Shown here: positions 1 to 5,232 of the stretch, piece by piece
How the letters are laid out: each line of letters starts with the position of its first letter
Numbering within the stretch: position 1 is the stretch's first letter
Assembly (NCBI GenBank): GCA_018221025.1
Contig: JAAOXX010000053.1
Coordinates: forward strand, 1 to 5,232
From: Candidatus Altarchaeota archaeon
GTDB lineage: Archaea; SpSt-1190
Length of the DNA stretch: 5,232 nt
Direction: 5' to 3'
The notes under the pieces: generated by a model
Seen by the model: only the letters and a program-made list of their open reading frames with translations
What the model was told of the DNA's origin: nothing
Databases searched by the model: none
Made by a program: the position numbers and the translations under genes

Positions 1-1
1 G

Positions 2-67
2 CCTGCATATGTACCATTCCCAAAACCAAAAGGTCCAGCAAAACTGGGTGAACCTGCATATGCACCA
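2..67 (+). repeat. In-frame direct repeat within the proline-rich linker
   Basis: A 15-base unit at 2-16 recurs at 53-67 with one mismatch (14 of 15 identical). The copies are 51 bases apart, which keeps the frame, and encode PAYVP and PAYAP. They probably mark a degenerate 17-residue protein repeat whose earlier copies, if any, lie left of the window. Confidence 0.5.
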
Positions 68-1450
68 CCACCAGGAGCAGATAAAACACCAATTGTTAAA
101 ACAAGGGAGCCGGTAAAAATTAAAGAAAAACCACTCCCAAAAGCTCGCGAATACCCAACAATTGAAGCTAAAACTGTACCGGAAGAAGAACCAATTACTG
201 ATAGCCCCCCAGAACCTAAATCAGGATTACCTGCAGTCATACCAGAAAAACCGGCACCTCAACCAACACCAGACACCAGAGAAGTCAGTGTAACTGCTAC
301 TGTCAGACTACCTTCAAAAAATACCAAAAATGCAAATAAAGTCATATCAACTTCTGAAAAATCAATGTGGAAAACAGTAAAGAAAGGTGTAGAAACAGTA
401 ATAAGTTCAGGAACGGAAACCCACGTTCAACTAAGTATCCCGGGTGAACGTGACATTGTAACCATTAAAAAAGTTCAGGGCGGAGTAGAAATTGAAATGC
501 CAAATTCAGGAACGCGGGAAACATTCCCAACTGCAGGTCAAGCGGCAGACGCGGTTTTAAGATTAAAACGTCCATCGATTGATTTTGTAAAGAATAATTA
601 TGTAGGCATATCTGACTTCGTAGGAAGTGTCGTTGGCGGACTGCCAAAGCAAACGTTCCACCTTGATGATTCACAAGGACCAGTGTTTACTGCAGAAATT
701 CTTGAAAAGGGAATGGTAGAATATCAAAAACGGGGTCTTCCACCAACTAAAGTTGGAATTGCAGAATTTATGAAAATGTTCAATATGCATCCTTCACAAA
801 AAGTAGAAACAATAGTAGACAAAGGCTTTGAATCCGGAACTCAAAAAGTACTGAATACAAAACAAGGACCCATTGTTTTAGATCGTGTTGGTCCTAAACA
901 AAGAGATTTTAGACTTTTCCATACAGGAAGCGCTATCGACGGCGGAGATGTATTTTACTATGGAACTTACCAACTAAGGTCAGGCGAATGGCCACCAACA
1001 ATTGCCCAGCGCATCAGTAAAGACGGTGTTAGTGAATTCTTTGAAGTAAAGACAATTTCTAAAGATGGAAAAATGACACATGAAATAATACCACTTACTA
1101 GACCACTCACACCCGTTGAAGAAAGAGCTATAAGGATGTCAAGTGGCTCGGTATCTGCATTAATGAAGGCGACTGCAACAGAAGCAGGAAAAAGGGCTGA
1201 AAAAGTTGGTCCTGCGAAGATACAAAAAAGGATTTCACACAAAGATGTTATAGCAACACATCTCAAGTGGATAGACGACGTAAAAAAATGGAAAGACGCC
1301 GAAATTAAGAAAGGTAGAGACGTTCAAGAAATTAAAGATGAAATAGGGCGTTTATCAGCATCCGTTTGGAAAACTTTAAAACCTATATTCGGGGAAGAAG
1401 AAGCAAAAAAGCAAATAGATAGTCTATTTGAAGGTTTATTAGACAAGTAG
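2..1450 (+). CDS. Hypothetical protein with proline-rich N-terminal linker, 5' end missing
   Basis: I do not recognise this protein. The frame is open from the window edge to the TAG at 1448-1450, giving 482 visible residues; the true start lies upstream. The first in-frame ATG is at 365, but the 121 codons before it have no stop and encode a biased, protein-like sequence with 26 prolines plus many Lys, Glu and Ala (for example KPAPQPTP), so they are taken as coding. The remaining 361 residues look like a folded, mixed alpha/beta region with Gly-rich turns. They end in a charged, probably helical tail of about 75 residues rich in Lys and Glu (window residues about 408-482). There is no cysteine in the 482 residues, no obvious membrane segment and no nucleotide-binding motif. 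A proline-rich tether before a globular domain suggests a multidomain or surface/scaffold-type protein, but that is inference. It is followed by a separate promoter for infB, so it need not share a function with the translation genes. Internal initiation at 365 cannot be excluded; only a weak AAATAAA lies ahead of it. Confidence 0.8.
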   Translation, partial: PAYVPFPKPKGPAKLGEPAYAPPPGADKTPIVKTREPVKIKEKPLPKAREYPTIEAKTVPEEEPITDSPPEPKSGLPAVIPEKPAPQPTPDTREVSVTATVRLPSKNTKNANKVISTSEKSMWKTVKKGVETVISSGTETHVQLSIPGERDIVTIKKVQGGVEIEMPNSGTRETFPTAGQAADAVLRLKRPSIDFVKNNYVGISDFVGSVVGGLPKQTFHLDDSQGPVFTAEILEKGMVEYQKRGLPPTKVGIAEFMKMFNMHPSQKVETIVDKGFESGTQKVLNTKQGPIVLDRVGPKQRDFRLFHTGSAIDGGDVFYYGTYQLRSGEWPPTIAQRISKDGVSEFFEVKTISKDGKMTHEIIPLTRPLTPVEERAIRMSSGSVSALMKATATEAGKRAEKVGPAKIQKRISHKDVIATHLKWIDDVKKWKDAEIKKGRDVQEIKDEIGRLSASVWKTLKPIFGEEEAKKQIDSLFEGLLDK

Positions 1451-1480
1451 AATCAATAAGAATGGAAGACCATGTGTTCG

Positions 1481-1492
1481 AAGATTTATAAA
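1481..1492 (+). promoter_or_regulatory. BRE/TATA promoter of infB
   Basis: A TATA box, TTATAAA, lies at 1486-1492 within TTTATAAATT (1485-1494). It is preceded by a purine-rich BRE-like stretch with AA at 1481-1482. The box centre (1489) is 25 nt before the ATG at 1514, the usual archaeal distance from TATA centre to transcription start. The mRNA should therefore begin at or within a base or two of the start codon, that is, leaderless. No Shine-Dalgarno motif precedes 1514, which agrees. Confidence 0.75.
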
Positions 1493-1513
1493 TTACGAAA
1501 ATCACTATTTTAC

Positions 1514-3274
1514 ATGCGCCAGCCAATTGTAGTTGTTTTGGGACACGTAGACCACGGCAAGACCCAAATGCTTGATTTTATTAGGCGCACCCAGGTTCAA
1601 AGGAAGGAAGCCGGAGGAATAACTCAGCACATTGGTGCAACTGAGGTTCCAGCCAGCTACATTAAAAAATTCTGCAAGCCCATGCTAGATAAACTCAAGA
1701 TTGATGTGACAATTCCCGGACTCTTATTTGTAGATACCCCGGGACACGCCGCATTTTCCAACCTAAGAAAACGGGGGGGGAGTGTCGCTGACCTCGCAAT
1801 TCTCGTAGTAGATATTATGTCGGGAATCCAGCCTCAAACTCTTGAAAGCATCGAAATTCTCAAACAATTCAAAGTCCCGTTCATTGTTGGAGCAAATAAA
1901 GTAGACCTCTTACCTGACTATGTGAGTAAAAATGGGAGTTTCTTATCAAACTTGAAGAATCAGAAACAAAGTGCTCTAACAAATCTTGAAATCAAACTTT
2001 ATGAAATAACTGGGAAATTAGCTGAACTCGGATTCGAAGCCGAGAGAATTGACAGAGTGACTGATTTCACCAACCAAGTGGTTGTAGTCCCAGCATCTGG
2101 AAAGACTGGTGAGGGATTAATTGATGTCTTAGCCCTCATTACAGGATTGGCTCAAAAATTCTTAGTAAAACGACTCGAAGTTACAAACAAGATGAAAGGA
2201 AACATCCTTGAGATAAAACAAGAAAAGGGTCTTGGTGCGACTGCAGATGCAATAATTTATGATGGGGAGCTTAGTGAAGGTCAGACAATTGTGATTTCAG
2301 GGGTTGACGAACCCATCGTTACAAAATGTAGATGTCTTTTGAAGCCAGAGCCAATGAAAGAAAGCAGGACAGAGAAAAAATTCATAAGGGTAAAAACAGT
2401 CAAAGCCGCGAGTGGTGTTAAAATACATGGTCCTGGAATGGACAAAGCCGTTGCAGGCAGTTCAATTATTGTCGCGTGTCCAGAAACACTTGCCGATGCC
2501 ATTGAAGAAATAAAAAATGAAATGGATGAAATTGAGTTCTCAACTGATAAAGTCGGAGTAGTCGTAAAAACCGACACACTCGGGACACTTGAAGCATTAG
2601 TTAAGATGCTGCAGGAGAGGGGAATTCCAGTCAGAAAGGCAAAAATCGGGGACATATCAAAGAGTGATATCGTTGAGGCCGAAGAAGTAAAACAATCAAA
2701 GCCGTCTTATGGGGCAGTACTTGGATTCAATGTAAAAAATACTACTGAGAAATTGGCGGCCAGCAAGGAAATCAAAGTAATCACCGGCGATATAGTCTAC
2801 AAAATTCTCGAATCATATGAAGAATGGGTTGAAGAAGAAAGGGAAAAACTTCGCGAAAAGGAGCTTTCGAAACTCCCAAGACCGGTAAAATTCAAGATTG
2901 TCCCAGGATACATATTCAGAAATAATGACCCGGCAATTGTTGGCATCGAAGTCACTGGTGGATTACTTAAGAATCATATTGAAGTCATGAAAGAAGATGG
3001 GAAAATTGTTGGAAAAATAAAGCAACTCGAAATTCAAGGAGAATCAGTAAAGGAATCAAAGACTGGTGGAAAGATGGCTGCGAGTATTGATGGTCCCACA
3101 GTTGGGCGCCAAATAAAGGAAGGGGATACTCTAATTACAAGTATGAGTGAGCCCGAATACAGGAAATTGAAGAAATTCTTAGACATGTTAAGTGATGATG
3201 AAAAGGCCGTTTTAGATGAAATTACCGCAATAAAACGCAAGGAAAAGAAGACTTGGGGCATGCTAGACATGTAA
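1514..3274 (+). CDS. infB: Translation initiation factor aIF5B (IF2/eIF5B family GTPase)
   Basis: This cytoplasmic GTPase promotes joining of ribosomal subunits during initiation. The protein has 586 residues, a normal length for archaeal aIF5B, which lacks the long N-terminal extension of eukaryotic eIF5B. Residues 10-17 are the P-loop GHVDHGKT; AGGITQHIG (33-41) is switch I; DTPGH (74-78) is switch II; NKVD (128-131) and ASGK (194-197) are G4 and G5. Domain II follows from about 216 with EKGLGATADA (237-246). Domain III leads to a long charged helix (about 429-451), then C-terminal domain IV (from about 455) and a helical tail ending near WGM. An upstream in-frame ATG at 1472 would add 14 residues, but the TATA box lies inside that extension and family members begin close to RQPIVVVLGHVDHGKT, so 1514 is chosen. 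The residue after the P-loop threonine is Gln18, where Thr or Ser is usual. The rps6e gene follows 32 bases downstream. Confidence 0.96.
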   Translation: MRQPIVVVLGHVDHGKTQMLDFIRRTQVQRKEAGGITQHIGATEVPASYIKKFCKPMLDKLKIDVTIPGLLFVDTPGHAAFSNLRKRGGSVADLAILVVDIMSGIQPQTLESIEILKQFKVPFIVGANKVDLLPDYVSKNGSFLSNLKNQKQSALTNLEIKLYEITGKLAELGFEAERIDRVTDFTNQVVVVPASGKTGEGLIDVLALITGLAQKFLVKRLEVTNKMKGNILEIKQEKGLGATADAIIYDGELSEGQTIVISGVDEPIVTKCRCLLKPEPMKESRTEKKFIRVKTVKAASGVKIHGPGMDKAVAGSSIIVACPETLADAIEEIKNEMDEIEFSTDKVGVVVKTDTLGTLEALVKMLQERGIPVRKAKIGDISKSDIVEAEEVKQSKPSYGAVLGFNVKNTTEKLAASKEIKVITGDIVYKILESYEEWVEEEREKLREKELSKLPRPVKFKIVPGYIFRNNDPAIVGIEVTGGLLKNHIEVMKEDGKIVGKIKQLEIQGESVKESKTGGKMAASIDGPTVGRQIKEGDTLITSMSEPEYRKLKKFLDMLSDDEKAVLDEITAIKRKEKKTWGMLDM

Positions 3275-3285
3275 AGACTTAAAAA
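3274..3285 (+). promoter_or_regulatory. BRE/TATA-like promoter of rps6e, overlapping the infB stop
   Basis: TTAAAAA at 3279-3285 is a weaker TATA-like box with AA at 3274-3275 in the BRE position. Its centre (3282) is 25 nt before the ATG at 3307, the same spacing as at the other two promoters. The BRE overlaps the last base of the infB TAA stop. There is no Shine-Dalgarno motif ahead of 3307. Taken alone the box would be marginal; the matching spacing is what supports it. Readthrough from infB is also possible. Confidence 0.6.
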
Positions 3286-3306
3286 CGACTTTGATGAAAA
3301 GTAAAC

Positions 3307-3708
3307 ATGACGGACATGAAGCTCGTGGTTGGTCACAAGCAAATCACAAAACAGCTCACTTTGAGCAGCGACCAAGCAGCAAAACTCAAGGGTCTCAAGA
3401 TAGGTCAAGCCATTAAGGGTGAAGACGTGGGACTCCCAGGATATGAGCTTCAGATTCGAGGCGGAACCGATAAAGACGGCTTCCCAATGCGCTCAGACCT
3501 ACAAAGTTCTACACGAAAAAGATTACTCTTGTCATCTGGTCCGGGATACAAACCAAAAGAAGGCGGCATCAGGCGCAGAAAGATGGTCAGGGGAAATACC
3601 GTTGACTTAGATATTGCACAATTAAATGTAGTTGTCACAAAAGCAGGCACTAAAAGTATAGCAGATATTATCAGTCCAAAAGACGAAGTCAAAGAATCTA
3701 CGGAATAA
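3307..3708 (+). CDS. rps6e: Small-subunit ribosomal protein eS6 (S6e)
   Basis: This is a structural protein of the archaeal 30S subunit, homologous to the N-terminal core of eukaryotic eS6. It is 133 residues long, typical of archaea, and lacks the long phosphorylated C-terminal helix of eukaryotes. The family signature GYELQIRGGTDKDGFPMR is at residues 45-62 and the basic block RRRKMVRGNTV at 89-99; between them is the usual glycine- and lysine-rich SSGPGYKPK stretch. The start at 3307 is supported by the TATA-like box 25 nt upstream. Met4 (3316) is an alternative that would remove three residues. The gene sits 32 bases after infB and 38 before the aIF2gamma gene, an arrangement known from many archaea, linking it to the initiation machinery. 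Confidence 0.96.
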   Translation: MTDMKLVVGHKQITKQLTLSSDQAAKLKGLKIGQAIKGEDVGLPGYELQIRGGTDKDGFPMRSDLQSSTRKRLLLSSGPGYKPKEGGIRRRKMVRGNTVDLDIAQLNVVVTKAGTKSIADIISPKDEVKESTE

Positions 3709-3713
3709 TTTGT

Positions 3714-3725
3714 AACCATTATAAA
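3714..3725 (+). promoter_or_regulatory. BRE/TATA promoter of the aIF2gamma gene
   Basis: TTATAAA lies at 3719-3725 with AA at 3714-3715 in the BRE position. The centre (3722) is 25 nt before the GTG at 3747, as at the other two promoters. This supports the GTG as the true start and a leaderless transcript. The promoter fills most of the 38-base gap after rps6e, and no hairpin or long T-run terminator is visible there. Confidence 0.75.
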
Positions 3726-3746
3726 CAGCCAAATTCCTTAGGGTTT

Positions 3747-4919
3747 GTGAAGGGCGAGCCAGAAGTTAATATTGGGATGATAGGCCACGTTGACCACGGT
3801 AAAACCACATTAACTCAGGCCTTGAGTGGTAAGTGGACTGACACTTTTAGTGAAGAAATCAAGAAAGGAATTACAATCAAATTAGGGTATGCAAATACCA
3901 GCTTCTACAAGGACAACGACAGGTATAATGCCGAAGGAAAAGGAAAATTTCAACGATGTGTAAGTTTTGTTGATGCGCCCGGACACGAAGCACTCATGGC
4001 AGTAATGCTTACAGCTAGTTCAATAATGGACGGGGCGTTACTCTTAGTTTCTGCAAAAGAAGGAATCAGAGCCCAAACAAAGGAACATGCAATGGCTGCC
4101 AAAATTGCTGGGATTAAGAACATAATTGTTGTTCAAAATAAATTGGATGCCGTTGACAAAGAACAGGCTGAAAAAAACTATAAGGAAATTCAAGAATTTT
4201 TAAAAAAGTATGAAATTGAAGCCCCGGTAATTCCAATTTCTGCACTTCATCGAGTAAATATTGACCTTCTAATTGAGGCAATTGAAAATATAATTCCTAC
4301 ACCAAAAAGGGACCCAAAATCAAAAACAAAATTCCTAGTTGTCAGGAGTTTTGATGTGAATAAACCCGGAACACCTCTCGATAAGTTAGTTGGAGGAGTT
4401 CTCGGTGGCTGTCTCGTTAAGGGAGTTCTGAAGGTCGGGGACGAAGTAGAAATAAGGCCAGGGATTAAGACTCCAGACGGGTGGAAACCAATATTCACGG
4501 AAATCACTTCACTTGCGACGGAAAAAATAAAACTAAAGAACGCCACACCAGGGGGGAGTCTTGCAATTGGAACAAAACTTGACCCAAATCTCACTAAACA
4601 AGACGGGATGTTGGGGGCTGTCGTTGGACACAAGGGGGAACTGCCCCCAGTTTTAGATGAAGTAATAATTCAAGTCGAATTGTTTGACCACGTAGTTGGT
4701 ATTGAAGGCGATGAAGTTAAAGTCACACCATTAAGGGAAGGAGAACCCTTGATTGTCAATATTAATACAACAGTGAGTGTTGGTGTTGTAAAGAAGGCAG
4801 GACAGCCAGTAACCATAACTTTGAAGAAACCAGTCTGTGCAGACAAAGAGGACAGATTCGTCTTGAGTAGACGTGTAGATAGCAAGTGGAGGCTAGTAGG
4901 TTATGGCGCCATCAAATAA
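3747..4919 (+). CDS. eif2g: Translation initiation factor aIF2, gamma subunit (GTPase)
   Basis: This is the GTPase core of the aIF2 heterotrimer, which binds Met-initiator tRNA and brings it to the small subunit. Its alpha and beta partners are not in the window. The protein has 390 residues; archaeal homologues are about 410. Visible motifs: P-loop GHVDHGKT (13-20), switch I threonine in KKGITIKLGY (Thr43), DAPGHE (76-81), NKLD (131-134) and SAL (165-167). Domain II follows with RSFDVNKPG (200-208) and VGGVLGG, then domain III, ending in the family-typical SKWRLVGYG near the C terminus. The start is GTG at 3747, backed by the TATA spacing and by family members starting just before PEVNIG. 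Two oddities: the zinc-knuckle stretch between switch I and G3 (about 50-71) is shortened and has one cysteine instead of four, and the usual NE-x-x-PQPQT segment reads KEGIRAQT (104-111). All G motifs are intact, so it should be functional. The last 17 bases overlap the next gene. Confidence 0.96.
   Translation: MKGEPEVNIGMIGHVDHGKTTLTQALSGKWTDTFSEEIKKGITIKLGYANTSFYKDNDRYNAEGKGKFQRCVSFVDAPGHEALMAVMLTASSIMDGALLLVSAKEGIRAQTKEHAMAAKIAGIKNIIVVQNKLDAVDKEQAEKNYKEIQEFLKKYEIEAPVIPISALHRVNIDLLIEAIENIIPTPKRDPKSKTKFLVVRSFDVNKPGTPLDKLVGGVLGGCLVKGVLKVGDEVEIRPGIKTPDGWKPIFTEITSLATEKIKLKNATPGGSLAIGTKLDPNLTKQDGMLGAVVGHKGELPPVLDEVIIQVELFDHVVGIEGDEVKVTPLREGEPLIVNINTTVSVGVVKKAGQPVTITLKKPVCADKEDRFVLSRRVDSKWRLVGYGAIK
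4888..4892 (+). promoter_or_regulatory. Shine-Dalgarno site of the glycosyltransferase gene
   Basis: GGAGG lies 10 nt before the ATG at 4903, within the aIF2gamma coding region. It matches the archaeal anti-Shine-Dalgarno sequence at the 16S rRNA 3' end. The other three starts in the window have no such motif. No TATA box lies about 25 nt before 4903, so this gene is probably translated from the aIF2gamma mRNA. Confidence 0.65.
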
Positions 4920-5232
4920 ACCCAAAGTGACAGTAATTTGTACTCTAAAAAATGAAATTTTAGGATTAGATATTCTAATGAGTTCTCTTCTAAATCAAAC
5001 TACGAAGCCAAATGAAATCGTTGTTGTTGATGGAGGTTCAACTGACGGAACACTAGAGAGGCTCAAGGAATGGATTGAAATATTTTCAAAAATCAAAGTG
5101 AAGATGAAAGTCCTCCAAGAAAAGGGAGCCAATATCGCAAGGGGTAGAAATCTTGCAATTGAAGCCGCATCAAGCGAATTTATTGCATCAATTGATGGGG
5201 GGTGTGTAGCTAAGAGATTGTGGCTCGAAAAA
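4903..5232 (+). CDS. Family 2 (GT-A) glycosyltransferase, 3' end missing
   Basis: This is the N-terminal 110 residues of a probable family 2 glycosyltransferase, which transfers a sugar from a nucleotide-sugar donor. The substrate and product cannot be told from this part. The GT-A signature is clear: an opening beta strand VTVICTLKNE (9-18), then IVVVDGGSTDGT with the nucleotide-binding acidic motif DGGSTDGT (43-50), then GANIARGRN (75-83), and the metal-site region ASIDGGC (95-101), where Asp98 fills the first position of the DXD-like motif. No signal peptide or membrane segment is visible in this part. The start is fixed: an in-frame TAG at 4897-4899 blocks any earlier one, and ATG 4903 has a well-placed GGAGG. 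It overlaps the aIF2gamma gene by 17 bases in another frame, suggesting co-transcription and translational coupling. Archaeal relatives often act in cell-surface glycan or glycoprotein synthesis; that role is inference here. Confidence 0.9.
   Translation, partial: MAPSNKPKVTVICTLKNEILGLDILMSSLLNQTTKPNEIVVVDGGSTDGTLERLKEWIEIFSKIKVKMKVLQEKGANIARGRNLAIEAASSEFIASIDGGCVAKRLWLEK

Noticed and set aside
333..367. Start at ATG 365 for the first gene, with AAATAAA near 334-340 as promoter
   Set aside because: The AT-rich motif is weak and off the 25-nt spacing seen at the other genes, and the frame upstream is open and proline-rich to the window edge.
1451..1513. Terminator after the first gene
   Set aside because: Only short T runs are present, no hairpin; not enough to call one.
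2281..2655. Open frame on the - strand within infB, and similar ones at 3034-3408, 4247-4633 and 967-1266
   Set aside because: All are antisense shadows of well-supported + strand genes, with no start signals and biased, unconserved-looking products.
3419..3610. A 63-codon open frame inside rps6e on the + strand
   Set aside because: It overlaps the clear eS6 gene in another frame, has no promoter or ribosome site, and its product looks unlike a real protein.
1541..3806. A 24-base match between 1541-1564 and 3783-3806 (20 of 24 identical)
   Set aside because: Both encode the GHVDHGKT P-loop of related translational GTPases. This is protein homology, not a DNA repeat.
4634..4652. Possible switching hairpin: GGGGG (4634-4638) can pair with CCCCC (4644-4648), or AACTG with CAGTT (4639-4652), followed by TTTT
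   Set aside because: It lies inside the conserved aIF2gamma coding region, the stems are only 5 bp, and archaea do not generally use hairpin terminators. Probably a by-product of Gly/Pro codons.

Overview
The window is archaeal. It carries three information-processing genes found only in Archaea and eukaryotes in these forms: the aIF5B-type initiation factor, ribosomal protein eS6 and the gamma subunit of aIF2. They lie head to tail on the + strand, an order seen in many archaea. Base composition is moderately AT-rich, roughly 40% GC by eye. Three genes have a TATA box exactly 25 nt ahead of the start codon, which is an archaeal promoter layout. Loss of the zinc knuckle in aIF2gamma and the mixed gene neighbourhood would suit a reduced or uncultured lineage such as a DPANN-type archaeon, but that placement is only a guess.

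Layout, all on the + strand. Positions 2-1450 hold the 3' part of an unrecognised gene. Its visible N-terminal third is a proline-rich linker and its start lies before the window. A TATA box at 1486-1492 then drives infB (1514-3274, aIF5B). A second TATA-like box overlapping the infB stop drives rps6e (3307-3708). A third, at 3719-3725, drives the aIF2gamma gene (3747-4919). A family 2 glycosyltransferase gene starts at 4903, inside the last codons of the aIF2gamma gene, and runs off the right edge.

How they work together. aIF2gamma is the GTPase core of the factor that delivers initiator tRNA to the small subunit. aIF5B is the GTPase that promotes subunit joining. eS6 is a small-subunit protein. 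The three promoter-led genes have no Shine-Dalgarno motif and probably make leaderless mRNAs. The overlapping glycosyltransferase gene has no TATA box but has a GGAGG motif 10 nt before its ATG, so it is probably read from the aIF2gamma transcript. This is the classic archaeal split between leaderless first genes and Shine-Dalgarno-led distal genes.

I see no RNA gene, CRISPR array, insertion sequence or clear terminator, and no stretch above 300 bases lacks a gene. I found no evidence of a novel multi-gene system. The points most worth checking are the unknown proline-rich protein, the cysteine-free aIF2gamma zinc-knuckle region, the exact promoter-to-start spacing, and the glycosyltransferase gene overlapping aIF2gamma.
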